From NCBI RefSeq assembly GCF_004342585.1, contig NZ_SLZQ01000001.1, positions 186,001-250,000 on the forward strand: a stretch of 64,000 nucleotides of DNA, given 5' to 3'. This DNA comes from Paucimonas lemoignei (lineage in GTDB: Bacteria > Pseudomonadota > Gammaproteobacteria > Burkholderiales > Burkholderiaceae_D). The notes below the pieces were generated by a model. It searched no databases, was not told the origin of the DNA, and was given only the letters and a program-made list of their open reading frames with translations. Positions 10,601 through 18,138 of this stretch are shown here, in pieces. How positions within the stretch are numbered: the stretch's first letter is position 1; every line of letters begins with the position of its first letter. A program made the position numbers and the translations under genes.

Positions 10601-10695
10601 CGATCATGGGTGGTCTGATCATCGCGACCGGCCTGACGCTGTTGTTCCTGCCGGCCTTGTATGCGGCGTGGTTCCGGGTTAAGAAACCGCGGTAA
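7612..10695 (+). CDS. RND efflux pump inner-membrane subunit
   Basis: Proton-driven inner-membrane pump of the AcrB/CzcA superfamily, 1027 residues, with twelve expected membrane segments and two large periplasmic loops. TM4 carries the proton-relay pair in [13 protein letters not shown] (Asp413, Asp414). At the place of the AcrB TM10 lysine (SxKN) the sequence reads IIRNSVILID, an Arg at about 937, which I believe is usual for this branch. The conserved opening is LGQDEDPPFTFRAM rather than an AcrB-type start. It is translationally coupled to the adaptor by the ATGA overlap. No outer-membrane channel gene follows, so the pump must borrow a TolC/OprM partner. Substrate unknown. Confidence 0.9.
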   Translation: MKGGFNLSRWALEHIPLTRYLIVVLILGGVLGYSKLGQDEDPPFTFRAMVVRAYWPGASALQMADQVTDKLEKKLQETPYIDKIRSYSKPGETLIILQLRESTPPKETPGAWYQVRKKIGDIRNTLPSGVVGPFFNDEFGDTFGTIFALSGDGFSYAEVKDYADFVRQQLLKVPSVSKVELYGVQDEKINIEFSHKKFAQLGIPFDAIVSQLNTQNAVEASGVLATPTDNLQIRVSGALQTVKDLENLELRANGTTFRLGDFATIRREYKDPPQDKMRFNGKEVIGLGVSMEKGGDIIRLGKNLEATANELKAKLPVGIELERVSNQPEIVASSVNEFLKVLAEAVFIVLAVSFIALGLHTKPLRLDVRPGLVVALTIPLVLAVTFLFMHIFSIDLHKISLGALIIALGLLVDDAIIAVEMMVRKMEEGLSRFDAATFAYTSTAMPMLTGTLITAAGFLPIGLAKSAAGEYTFSMFSVNALALLISWFVAVLFTPYIGYILLKVKPAAGADGHHELFDTPFYTRFRALVNWCVEWRKTTIVLTLAIFALGVFGFKFIEQQFFPDSSRPELLVEMWLPEGSSFQATEAQAKKFEAFMLRQEGVKSVTAYVGTGSPRFYLPLDQIFPQTNVSQFVILPKDLAARAALRDKIVEVFKEDFPEVRGRVKLLPNGPPVPYPVQFRVSGDNVEKVRAIADQVKEIMRANPNTVGVNDNWNESIKVLRLDLDQDRMRALGVSSQAVMRAANTILSGSTIGQFREGDKLIDIVARQPVEERATISAFNEANMQTASGRTVPLSQLARAHFVWEPGVVWREGREWAVTVQSDVIDGIQGPTVSSQIEPQLADLRAELPAGFRIELAGAAADSGKAQESIAANVPLVIFIIFTLLMLQLHSFSRSVLVFLTGPLGVAGAALALLLLQRPFGFVAQLGVIALFGMIIRNSVILIDQIEHDIAAGSPPWIAIVESAVRRFRPIILTAAAAVLAMIPLSRSVFWGPMAVAIMGGLIIATGLTLLFLPALYAAWFRVKKPR

Positions 10696-10830
10696 ACGAT
10701 ACGCCCGCCAATCGTGCAAGTGACGAAGCAACTCGCTTATTGTCGTTGCGATAAAGCGCAGTGAGCGCGCGTATGTCAAAAAACAGGCAATTGGAGAAAA
10801 AATCCAGTAAAATGCCGGGTTGAAGTTGAA

Positions 10831-10926
10831 GAGCCAATAACAACGGCTTCGAGACTGCGGCATTTGTCCCAGGCTCCGACGGGGCGACCAGGGTTCACTT
10901 CAGGGTCGCCCCTTGTTATTTGGCTC
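10831..10926 (+). ncRNA. Candidate structured RNA between the RND pump and tRNA-Leu
   Basis: Two arms 70 bases apart pair almost perfectly: GAGCCAATAACAA (10831-10843) with TTGTTATTTGGCTC (10913-10926), with one bulged base. Inside lies a perfect 9-bp hairpin, GGGGCGACC (10881-10889) with GGTCGCCCC (10904-10912), directly abutting the outer 3' arm. A TAAAAT hexamer at 10808-10813 could be a -10 box that starts RNA near 10820, but no good -35 accompanies it. It may be a small RNA, a leader processed off the tRNA-Leu transcript, or simply the pump operon's terminator (the inner hairpin is followed by only a weak T-run). I do not recognise a known RNA family. Confidence 0.35.
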
Positions 10927-10943
10927 AGCTCACAGATCATCCC

Positions 10944-11030
10944 GCGAGGATGGCGAAATTGGTAGACGCACCAGGTTTAGGTCCTGACGCCAGCAATGGT
11001 GTGGGGGTTCGAGTCCCCCTCCTCGCACCA
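10944..11030 (+). tRNA. tRNA-Leu (anticodon UAG)
   Basis: 87 bases with encoded CCA. The acceptor stem GCGAGGA pairs with TCCTCGC. The D-loop contains the usual AAATTGGTAGAC, the anticodon loop is TTTAGGT (anticodon UAG), there is a long class II variable arm, and the T-arm is GGGGGTTCGAGTCCCCC. The top pair of the anticodon stem (positions 27-43) is C-A rather than Watson-Crick. trigger factor begins 30 bases downstream. Confidence 0.96.
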
Positions 11031-11060
11031 CAGTATTAATTCATTTATTGGACGATTCAC

Positions 11061-12410
11061 ATGGCAACTGCAGTTGAAACCCTGGAAAAGCTCGAGCGCC
11101 GCATCACCCTGACCGTTCCTGTCGAGGAAGTCAAACAGGAAGTGGAAAAACGCCTGAAGGTGCGTGCGCGCACTGCCAAGGCTCCTGGTTTCCGTCCGGG
11201 CAAAGTGCCGATGAAAATGGTCGCCCAACAATATGGCTACCAGGTTGAATCCGAAGTCCTGAACGACAAGATTGGCCGCGCCTTCAATGAAGCAACCAAT
11301 GCCAACAACCTGCGTGTTGCCGGCTTCCCGAAGATCGAGCCGAAAGGCAGCGAAGGCGCGCCGGAAGGCATGATCGCTTTCGACGCGACTTTCGAAGTCT
11401 ATCCGGAAGTGAAGCTTGGCGACCTGTCCGCTGCCGAAGTGGAAAAGGTTTCCTCGCCGGTGAGCGATGCTGAAATCGACAAGACTATCGACATCCTGCG
11501 CAAGCAGCGCGTGCACTACCACGTCAAGGGCGAGCAAGGCGCGCACGGCGACGGCGGTCCGGACCAGACTGCCCAGAACGGCGACCGCGTGACTGTCGAC
11601 TTCGTCGGCAAGATCGATGGCGTGGAATTCGCCGGCGGCAAGGCTGAAGACTATCCGTTCGTGCTCGGCGAAGGCCGCATGCTGCCGGAATTCGAAGCCG
11701 CCACTATCGGCCTGAAGGTCGGTGAGTCCAAGACTTTCCCGCTGTCCTTCCCGGAGGATTATCACGGCAAGGATGTGGCTGGCAAAACCGCCGAATTCAC
11801 CATTACCCTGAAGAAGCTCGAGTGGGCTCACCTGCCGGAAGTCGATGCCGAATTCGCCAAGTCTTTGGGCATCGCCGATGGCGACCTGGCCAAGATGCGC
11901 GCCGACATCAAGGCCAACCTGGAGCGTGAAGTCAACAACCGCGCCAAGGCCAAGACCAAGGATAGCGTGATGGATGCGCTGATCAAAGCATCCGAACTGG
12001 AAGTGCCGAACGCACTGCTGGACCAGGAAGTCGAGCGCATATCCGAGATGACACGTCAGGATATGGCACAGCGCGGCATGAATGTCGGTAACGTGCCGTT
12101 CCCGCCGGAGCTGTTCAAGCCGCAAGCCGAACGTCGCGTGCGCCTGGGTTTGATCCTGGCCGAACTGGTCAAGGCTAATAACTTGCAGGCAACCCCCGAA
12201 CAGGTCAAGGCACAAGTCGAGGAATTCGCGCAAAGTTACGAAGACCCGCAGCAAGTGGTGAAGTATTATTTTGGTGACCGTCGTCGCCTGGCTGAAGTTG
12301 AGGCCCTTGTTTTGGAAGAAAACGTCGTCAACTATGTCCTGGGCAAAGCCAAGGTGACCGACAAGACGGTCGAGTTTGATGAATTGATGGGCAATAACGC
12401 GCAGGCCTAA
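11061..12410 (+). CDS. tig: Trigger factor, ribosome-associated chaperone
   Basis: Binds at the ribosome exit tunnel and folds nascent chains; it is also a prolyl isomerase. The 449 residues show the ribosome-binding signature GFRPGKVP near residue 45, a central FKBP-type domain ([15 protein letters not shown] to about residue 255), and the long helical C-terminal arms. The FKBP domain has an insertion-like stretch ([15 protein letters not shown]) just before it. It is the first gene of the tig-clpP-clpX-lon-hupB quality-control run. clpP starts 31 bases downstream and is probably cotranscribed. Confidence 0.98.
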   Translation: MATAVETLEKLERRITLTVPVEEVKQEVEKRLKVRARTAKAPGFRPGKVPMKMVAQQYGYQVESEVLNDKIGRAFNEATNANNLRVAGFPKIEPKGSEGAPEGMIAFDATFEVYPEVKLGDLSAAEVEKVSSPVSDAEIDKTIDILRKQRVHYHVKGEQGAHGDGGPDQTAQNGDRVTVDFVGKIDGVEFAGGKAEDYPFVLGEGRMLPEFEAATIGLKVGESKTFPLSFPEDYHGKDVAGKTAEFTITLKKLEWAHLPEVDAEFAKSLGIADGDLAKMRADIKANLEREVNNRAKAKTKDSVMDALIKASELEVPNALLDQEVERISEMTRQDMAQRGMNVGNVPFPPELFKPQAERRVRLGLILAELVKANNLQATPEQVKAQVEEFAQSYEDPQQVVKYYFGDRRRLAEVEALVLEENVVNYVLGKAKVTDKTVEFDELMGNNAQA

Positions 12411-12441
12411 AGCGCGGATTGCTCTCCATAAAGGAAGCTAG

Positions 12442-13068
12442 ATGACACGCATGACTGGAAACTCCGCACTCGACACCGAAATGCTCGGCATGGTGCCGAT
12501 GGTGATCGAGCAAAGCGGGCGCGGTGAGCGCGCCTATGATATTTACTCGCGCCTGCTGAAGGAACGCGTGATTTTCCTGGTCGGCCCGGTCAACGACCAT
12601 ACGGCCAACCTGATCGTGGCGCAGATGCTGTTCCTGGAGAGCGAAAACCCGGACAAGGATATCTCCCTGTACATCAACTCTCCCGGAGGCTCGGTTTCGG
12701 CCGGCCTCGCAATTTTCGATACGATGCAGTTCATCAAGCCTGACGTATCGACCTTGTGCACCGGTTTGGCAGCGTCCATGGGCGCATTCCTGCTGGCTGC
12801 CGGCGCCAAGGGCAAGCGCTTCTCGCTGCCGAATTCGCGTATCATGATTCACCAGCCGCTGGGCGGCGCCCAGGGGCAGGCTACCGATATCGAGATTCAG
12901 GCGCGCGAGATTCTGTATCTGCGTGATCGTCTGAATCATATCCTGTCGGAAAAAACTGGTCAGCCGATCGAGAAAATTCGCGCAGATACCGAGCGTGATA
13001 ACTTCATGTCGGCCGATCAGGCAGTCGACTACGGCATGATCGACAAGGTTCTGACCAGCCGAGCGTAA
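12442..13068 (+). CDS. clpP: ATP-dependent Clp protease proteolytic subunit
   Basis: Serine protease that forms the double-heptamer barrel fed by ClpX or ClpA. The 208 residues include the catalytic triad: Ser112 in [11 protein letters not shown], His137 in [11 protein letters not shown] and Asp186 in [12 protein letters not shown] short N-terminal propeptide (before about [14 protein letters not shown]) fits self-processing. The start ATG at 12442 follows AAGGAAGC. A strong hairpin terminator lies 25 bases after the stop, so clpX, 168 bases further on, probably also has its own promoter. Confidence 0.98.
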   Translation: MTRMTGNSALDTEMLGMVPMVIEQSGRGERAYDIYSRLLKERVIFLVGPVNDHTANLIVAQMLFLESENPDKDISLYINSPGGSVSAGLAIFDTMQFIKPDVSTLCTGLAASMGAFLLAAGAKGKRFSLPNSRIMIHQPLGGAQGQATDIEIQAREILYLRDRLNHILSEKTGQPIEKIRADTERDNFMSADQAVDYGMIDKVLTSRA

Positions 13069-13092
13069 GCCATTTCGTTTCTGGTAAGCCAC

Positions 13093-13126
13093 AAACGCCC
13101 GGACGATGTACGATTCGGGCGTTTTT
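13093..13126 (+). terminator. Intrinsic terminator after clpP
   Basis: AAACGCCCG (13093-13101) pairs with CGGGCGTTT (13116-13124) around a 14-base loop, and the second arm runs into a T-tract. It sits just after clpP and would end or attenuate the tig-clpP transcript. Confidence 0.85.
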
Positions 13127-13236
13127 GCTTTACTATCCTATATAGGCGCACGCACCTGTCGGTTTTTTGCGCTGTCTCGTGATGGATTTTTCATTCACGG
13201 GTAATATCGAATCACCATATCCATCCATTTAGTCTT

Positions 13237-14502
13237 ATGTCTGACAAAAAATCTTCCAGCGGCGAGAAACTCCTGTATTGCTCGTTTTGCGGTAAGAGCC
13301 AACACGAGGTGAAGAAGCTTATCGCCGGACCTTCGGTCTTTATCTGCGACGAGTGTATCGACCTGTGCAATGACATCATCCGTGATGAGGCAGCCAGCGT
13401 GGAGTCCGTCGGTGACCAGAAGTCCGATCTGCCGACACCGCAGGAAATCTGCGACATGCTGGATCAGTACGTCATCGGCCAGGAGGCAGCAAAACGCATC
13501 CTGTCGGTAGCGGTGTACAACCATTACAAGCGTCTGAAGCACTTCGGCAAGAAAGATGAAGTCGAGCTGGCGAAGAGCAATATCCTGCTGGTTGGCCCGA
13601 CCGGTTCCGGCAAGACCTTGCTGGCGCAGACGTTGGCTCGCATGCTGAATGTTCCCTTCGTTATTGCGGATGCCACCACGCTGACGGAAGCCGGCTATGT
13701 CGGTGAAGATGTCGAGAACATCATCCAGAAGCTTTTGCAGAACTGCAATTACGAAGTCGAGAAGGCGCAGAAAGGCATTGTCTATATCGATGAGATCGAC
13801 AAGATTTCGCGTAAGTCGGATAACCCTTCCATCACGCGCGACGTTTCAGGTGAAGGCGTGCAGCAAGCCTTGCTGAAGCTGATCGAAGGCACCATGGCTT
13901 CGGTGCCGCCGCAAGGTGGCCGCAAGCATCCGAACCAGGATTTCGTGCAGATCGATACCACCAATATCATGTTCATCTGCGGTGGCGCATTTGACGGTCT
14001 TGCCAAGATTATCTCCAACCGTTCCGAAAAGAGCGGAATCGGCTTCGGCGCCAGCGTCAAGAGTCAGAGCGAGCGTGATGCCAGCGCTATGCTGATGGAT
14101 ACGGAGCCGGAAGACCTGATCAAGTTCGGTTTGATCCCGGAATTGGTGGGGCGTTTGCCGGTTGTTGCGACTTTGAGTGAACTCAATGAAGAAGCGCTGA
14201 TCCAAATATTGCTTGAACCCAAGAATGCCTTGATCAAGCAGTATGCGAAGTTGCTGGAAATGGAAGGTGCGGAACTGGAAGTGCGCCCGGCTGCCTTACA
14301 TGCCATAGCCAGGAAGGCATTGGCTCGCAAGACTGGCGCGCGGGGTTTGCGTTCTATCCTGGAGCATGCCTTGCTAGATGTGATGTATGAATTGCCAAGT
14401 CAGCAGAATGTTGCCAAGGTAGTGATTGATGAAAATACGATTACTAACGGCGCAAAACCATTAATGATTTACCATGAACAACCTAAAGTTTCCGGCGCAT
14501 AA
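13237..14502 (+). CDS. clpX: ATP-dependent Clp protease ATPase subunit ClpX
   Basis: AAA+ unfoldase that recognises substrates and threads them into ClpP. The N-terminal C4 zinc-binding domain has Cys15, Cys18, Cys37 and Cys40. Walker A is [12 protein letters not shown], Walker B is [10 protein letters not shown], the pore loop is GYVGED, and the RKH loop is [10 protein letters not shown]. The C-terminal small AAA domain contains the sensor-2 stretch [11 protein letters not shown]. The length of 421 is standard. It lies between clpP and lon in the conserved order. The 168-base gap from clpP holds the clpP terminator and room for a promoter. Confidence 0.98.
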   Translation: MSDKKSSSGEKLLYCSFCGKSQHEVKKLIAGPSVFICDECIDLCNDIIRDEAASVESVGDQKSDLPTPQEICDMLDQYVIGQEAAKRILSVAVYNHYKRLKHFGKKDEVELAKSNILLVGPTGSGKTLLAQTLARMLNVPFVIADATTLTEAGYVGEDVENIIQKLLQNCNYEVEKAQKGIVYIDEIDKISRKSDNPSITRDVSGEGVQQALLKLIEGTMASVPPQGGRKHPNQDFVQIDTTNIMFICGGAFDGLAKIISNRSEKSGIGFGASVKSQSERDASAMLMDTEPEDLIKFGLIPELVGRLPVVATLSELNEEALIQILLEPKNALIKQYAKLLEMEGAELEVRPAALHAIARKALARKTGARGLRSILEHALLDVMYELPSQQNVAKVVIDENTITNGAKPLMIYHEQPKVSGA

Positions 14503-14606
14503 TGAGGCAATAATTTCAAAAACCTTGAAAAAATACGGTTTTCAAACCTTTTTTGCTCAAAAGCAGTACAATTTGCCGAAACAACAAACATTTGGGCTTC
14601 CATCGC

Positions 14607-14645
14607 AAAGCCACCCGTGGGTAACCTCGCGTGTGGCTTTTTTTA
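14607..14645 (+). terminator. Intrinsic terminator between clpX and lon
   Basis: AAAGCCAC (14607-14614) pairs with GTGGCTTT (14633-14640), followed by a run of T. The left arm can also pair with an upstream GGCTT (14595-14599), giving two mutually exclusive hairpins. A TACAAT box stands at 14567-14572. The simplest reading is the end of the clpX transcript; a short attenuated leader or small RNA is possible. Confidence 0.75.
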
Positions 14646-14745
14646 TTGATTAGTTTCCAACTTTAAATGGACGAATATTGATGCAGGGCCTTGTGTTTTT
14701 TCAGATCGTGCCAACATCAACTACATCTTCTTGATAAGGCTCGCC

Positions 14746-17163
14746 ATGACGACAACCAATCAAACCGAACATACCCAATTGCCGCTTTTGCCTTTGCGGG
14801 ACGTCGTAGTTTTTCCGCACATGGTTATCCCGCTCTTCGTCGGTCGCCCAAAATCCATCAAGGCGCTCGAAGCTGCCATGGAGCAGGGCAAGAGCATCAT
14901 GCTGGCAGCGCAGAAAGCCGCCGCCAAGGATGAGCCATCGGCTGATGACATTTATGAAATCGGCTGCATTGCCAATATTTTGCAAATGCTGAAGCTGCCG
15001 GACGGTACGGTCAAAGTGCTGGTCGAAGGCGCGCAGCGTGCCCGTATTCACCAGATCCGCGACACCGAAAGCCACTTCATTGCTGAGCTCTCTCCGGTCG
15101 AATCGGAAATCGGCGATGAATCCGAAGTCGAGGCGATGCGCCGCGCGATCGTTCAGCAGTTCGACCAGTATGTCAAACTGAACAAGAAGATCCCGCCTGA
15201 AATTCTGACGTCGCTGGCAGGCATCGACGATGCAGGCCGCCTGGCCGACACCATCGCCGCGCATCTGCCGCTCAAGCTCGAACAGAAGCAGGTCATCCTG
15301 GAAATCTTCAACATCGCCAAGCGCTATGAGCATCTGCTCGGCCAGCTCGAAGGCGAACTGGATATCCTGCAGGTGGAAAAGCGCATCCGTGGCCGCGTCA
15401 AGCGCCAGATGGAAAAATCGCAGCGCGAGTATTACCTGAACGAGCAAGTCAAGGCCATCCAGAAGGAACTGGGCGAAGGCGAGGAGGGTGCAGATCTCGA
15501 AGAACTCGAGAAAAAGATCATCGCCGCCAAGATGCCCAAGGAAGCCCGCGACAAGGCCCAGAGCGAACTCAAGAAGCTGAAAATGATGTCGCCGATGTCG
15601 GCCGAAGCCACCGTCGTGCGCAACTACATCGAGACGATCGCCAACCTGCCATGGAAGAAAAAATCCAAGGTCAACAACGATCTCGCCAATGCCGAGAAGG
15701 TGCTGGAAGACGAGCACTATGGCCTGGAGAAGGTCAAGGAACGCATTCTCGAGTATCTCGCCGTGCAGCAGCGCGTCGACAAACTGAAGGCGCCGATTTT
15801 GTGCTTCGTCGGTCCTCCGGGCGTCGGTAAGACTTCGCTGGGCCAGTCGATCGCGCGCGCGACCAACCGCAAATACGTGCGCATGGCGCTCGGCGGCGTG
15901 CGTGACGAAGCTGAGATCCGCGGTCATCGCCGCACCTATATCGGTTCGATGCCGGGCAAGATCCTGCAGAGCCTGACCAAGGTCGGCGTGCGCAATCCGC
16001 TGTTCCTGCTTGACGAGATCGACAAGCTGGGCATGGACTTCCGCGGCGATCCGTCGTCGGCCTTGCTGGAAGTGCTGGATCCCGAGCAGAACCATACCTT
16101 CTCGGACCATTACATCGAAGTCGATTTCGACTTGTCGGATGTGATGTTCGTGGCGACCTCGAACTCGTTCAATATTCCGCCGGCCCTGCTGGACCGCATG
16201 GAAGTCATCCGCCTGTCCGGTTATACGGAAGACGAGAAGACCAGCATAGCCCAGCGTTACCTGTTGCCCAAGCAGATCAGGACCAACGGCTTGAAGGAAG
16301 ACGAGATCAGCGTGTCCGAAGCCGCGATCCGCGACGTCATCCGTTACTACACGCGTGAAGCTGGCGTGCGTTCGCTTGAACGCGAAATCTCCAAGATCTG
16401 CCGCAAGGTGGTGAAGATGCTGCTGCTGAAAAAGCAGGAGAAGGAGAAGAAGATCACCGTCACGCCGAAAAATCTGGACAAGTTTCTGGGTGTGCGCCGA
16501 TTCGATTTCGGCGTGGCCGAGAAGGAAAACCAGATCGGTCAGGTGGTCGGCCTGGCCTGGACCGAAGTGGGCGGCGAGCTGCTGACCATCGAGGCGATGA
16601 GCATGCCAGGTAAAGGCAACGTGATTCGCACCGGTACCCTCGGCGACGTGATGAAGGAATCGATCGAGGCAGCACGCACTGTCGTGCGCAGTCGCGCCAA
16701 GTCGCTCGGCATCAAGAGCGATGTGTTCGACAAGAGCGATATCCACATCCACGTGCCCGAAGGAGCAACGCCAAAGGATGGACCTTCTGCGGGTATCGCC
16801 ATGACCACGGCGCTGGTATCGGTGTTCACCGGCATCCCGGTGCGTTGCGACGTGGCGATGACTGGCGAGATCACGCTTCGCGGCGAGGTGCTACCGATCG
16901 GCGGTCTGAAAGAAAAGCTGCTGGCGGCGCATCGCGGCGGCATCAAGACCGCGCTGATCCCCGAGCAGAACGTCAAGGATCTCGCGGATATTCCGGACAA
17001 CGTCAAGAACAAGCTTGAAATTGTCCCGGTGCGCTGGATCGACAAGGTGCTGGAAATTGCGCTGGAGCGTCAACCGGCTCCGTTGCCGGATGAGGAACCG
17101 GCCGTCGAGGCGGCTGCTGCCAAGACTGGCGAGTCGTCTGACACTACAGTCGTCAAGCACTGA
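14746..17163 (+). CDS. lon: ATP-dependent protease Lon
   Basis: Cytosolic AAA+ serine protease that removes damaged and regulatory proteins. The order is an N-terminal LON substrate-binding domain ([20 protein letters not shown]), a coiled region, an AAA+ module ([17 protein letters not shown], and [14 protein letters not shown]) and a C-terminal protease domain with the Ser-Lys dyad (about Ser681 in [10 protein letters not shown] and Lys722 in [10 protein letters not shown]). I use the ATG at 14746 because AAGG lies six bases upstream. A TTG at 14731 would add five residues. The 805-residue length is normal. Its own terminator follows. Confidence 0.98.
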   Translation: MTTTNQTEHTQLPLLPLRDVVVFPHMVIPLFVGRPKSIKALEAAMEQGKSIMLAAQKAAAKDEPSADDIYEIGCIANILQMLKLPDGTVKVLVEGAQRARIHQIRDTESHFIAELSPVESEIGDESEVEAMRRAIVQQFDQYVKLNKKIPPEILTSLAGIDDAGRLADTIAAHLPLKLEQKQVILEIFNIAKRYEHLLGQLEGELDILQVEKRIRGRVKRQMEKSQREYYLNEQVKAIQKELGEGEEGADLEELEKKIIAAKMPKEARDKAQSELKKLKMMSPMSAEATVVRNYIETIANLPWKKKSKVNNDLANAEKVLEDEHYGLEKVKERILEYLAVQQRVDKLKAPILCFVGPPGVGKTSLGQSIARATNRKYVRMALGGVRDEAEIRGHRRTYIGSMPGKILQSLTKVGVRNPLFLLDEIDKLGMDFRGDPSSALLEVLDPEQNHTFSDHYIEVDFDLSDVMFVATSNSFNIPPALLDRMEVIRLSGYTEDEKTSIAQRYLLPKQIRTNGLKEDEISVSEAAIRDVIRYYTREAGVRSLEREISKICRKVVKMLLLKKQEKEKKITVTPKNLDKFLGVRRFDFGVAEKENQIGQVVGLAWTEVGGELLTIEAMSMPGKGNVIRTGTLGDVMKESIEAARTVVRSRAKSLGIKSDVFDKSDIHIHVPEGATPKDGPSAGIAMTTALVSVFTGIPVRCDVAMTGEITLRGEVLPIGGLKEKLLAAHRGGIKTALIPEQNVKDLADIPDNVKNKLEIVPVRWIDKVLEIALERQPAPLPDEEPAVEAAAAKTGESSDTTVVKH

Positions 17164-17176
17164 TCGGATCGGCTTG

Positions 17177-17206
17177 AAAAAAAGCGCTCTTCGGAGCGCT
17201 TTTTTA
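17177..17206 (+). terminator. Intrinsic terminator after lon
   Basis: An A-rich lead-in, then GCGCTC, a TTCG tetraloop and GAGCGC, followed by six T. This is a classic rho-independent signal 20 bases after the lon stop. Confidence 0.92.
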
Positions 17207-17357
17207 TTGCGCGTCTAATCTGCGCGTGCCCATCGAGAGGTCGCATCATGCTCGATATGCTGCCAAGCTATTGAGCGATGATCTACTTTGTAGAACACGA
17301 TAATCGCGAAAAAGCCCAAAAAATCGCGCTCCCAGAGTGTTGCAGATTGTAAATCTC

Positions 17358-17386
17358 TTGACACAAAACCTAGCGACTTGTTTAAT
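17358..17386 (+). promoter_or_regulatory. Sigma-70 promoter of hupB
   Basis: A perfect -35 TTGACA (17358-17363) and a -10 TTTAAT (17381-17386) are separated by exactly 17 bases. This predicts a transcript start near 17393 and a leader of about 88 bases before hupB. The 317-base gap after lon otherwise holds the lon terminator and nothing else that I recognise. Confidence 0.8.
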
Positions 17387-17480
17387 ACGTGCTTCTGTTT
17401 TCCGTGCTCTGCGGCAAGTGCAAGACCATATTGAGTGGCTAACACCTGCAGAGAAATTTAATCTAGCGAGGGGGGCGTAA

Positions 17481-17753
17481 ATGAATAAATCCGAACTGAT
17501 CGATCACATTGCTGAATCTGCCGATCTGTCCAAGGCTGACGCAGGCCGTGCACTGGATGCAATGGTCAGCGCTGTAAAAACCACTCTGAAGAAAAACGGC
17601 ACCGTGACCCTGGTTGGTTTCGGTACTTTCTCGGTTGGCAAGCGCGCTGCACGTACCGGCCGCAACCCGCAAACCGGCGCAGCGATCAAGATCAAGGCAG
17701 CCAAGGTTCCGAAGTTCAAGCCGGGCAAGGGCTTGAAAGACGCCATCAACTAA
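17481..17753 (+). CDS. hupB: DNA-binding protein HU-beta
   Basis: Small histone-like protein that bends and compacts DNA as a dimer. The 90 residues [20 protein letters not shown] to GKGLKDAIN match HU. They include the DNA-arm signature [20 protein letters not shown] and the proline-tipped arm. A very strong Shine-Dalgarno (AGGGGGG) precedes the ATG, and a consensus promoter lies about 95 bases upstream, fitting a highly expressed gene. Lon next door degrades HU subunits in E. coli, and the lon-hupB order is widely conserved. Confidence 0.97.
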   Translation: MNKSELIDHIAESADLSKADAGRALDAMVSAVKTTLKKNGTVTLVGFGTFSVGKRAARTGRNPQTGAAIKIKAAKVPKFKPGKGLKDAIN

Positions 17754-17815
17754 TTCATTGATCTGGCGAGTGGTAAAAAACGAAATTTACCAGTAGCAGG
17801 ATTTGGAAGATCGTG

Positions 17816-17821
17816 TATAAT
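17816..17821 (+). promoter_or_regulatory. Probable -10 box of the tRNA-Val/tRNA-Asp transcript
   Basis: A perfect TATAAT lies 58 bases before tRNA-Val and 62 bases after the hupB stop. No convincing -35 stands 16-18 bases upstream, and a GC-rich start region follows. Placement, rather than a full promoter match, supports it. Confidence 0.5.
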
Positions 17822-17879
17822 TACGTCTTCCTCGCGGCGCGGTGACTAGCGCTGCAGTTTGGCTGGTTAAGCAGGTGTC

Positions 17880-17955
17880 GGGTGCTTAGCTCAGTTGGTA
17901 GAGCGGCGCCCTTACAAGGCGTAGGTCGGGAGTTCGAGCCTCTCAGCACCCACCA
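17880..17955 (+). tRNA. tRNA-Val (anticodon UAC)
   Basis: 76 bases with encoded CCA. The acceptor GGGTGCT pairs with AGCACCC. The D-arm is TAGCTCAGTTGGTAGAGCG, the anticodon loop is CTTACAA and the T-loop is TTCGAGC. It is the first of two tRNAs between hupB and ppiD, a conserved betaproteobacterial arrangement. Confidence 0.97.
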
Positions 17956-17984
17956 AATACAGTCAAACAAATGAGCAGGATTTT

Positions 17985-18061
17985 GGAGCGGTAGTTCAGT
18001 TGGTTAGAATACCGGCCTGTCACGCCGGGGGTCGCGGGTTCGAGCCCCGTCCGCTCCGCCA
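17985..18061 (+). tRNA. tRNA-Asp (anticodon GUC)
   Basis: 77 bases with encoded CCA. The acceptor GGAGCGG pairs with CCGCTCC, the anticodon stem CCGGC encloses CTGTCAC, and the T-loop is TTCGAGC. It is 29 bases downstream of tRNA-Val and is followed at once by a terminator, so the pair is one transcription unit. Confidence 0.97.
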
Positions 18062-18066
18062 AACAC

Positions 18067-18096
18067 AAAAAGGCGAACGCAAGTTCGCCTTTTTTC
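18067..18096 (+). terminator. Intrinsic terminator after the tRNA pair
   Basis: AAGGCGAAC (18070-18078), a GCAA tetraloop and GTTCGCCTT (18083-18091), followed by a T-run. It starts a few bases after tRNA-Asp. Confidence 0.9.
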
Positions 18097-18138
18097 ATAT
18101 GCGATGCGGTTACGCAATCTGTACGGGATAGGTTGAAC

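Noticed and set aside
10831-10926. 4.5S (SRP) RNA or 6S RNA
   Set aside because: Size and closing stem are suggestive of SRP RNA, but the conserved GGAAGGAAGCAGCC-type apical loop is missing. The length is far too short for 6S RNA. It is kept only as an unassigned structured RNA candidate.
14524-14551. Heat-shock (sigma-32) promoter before lon
   Set aside because: CTTGAAA at 14524 matches a -35, but no CCCCAT-like -10 follows at 13-15 bases. The site is part of an inverted repeat TTGAAAA/TTTTCAA just after clpX and lies upstream of a terminator.
14701-16752. 683-residue open frame antisense to lon
   Set aside because: It mirrors the Lon reading frame in GC-rich DNA and has no recognisable domain. 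Lon is complete and well conserved on the other strand. Similar long antisense frames lie over purL (28281-29921), both RND pumps (9352-10863, 62064-63512) and tig, and are rejected for the same reason.
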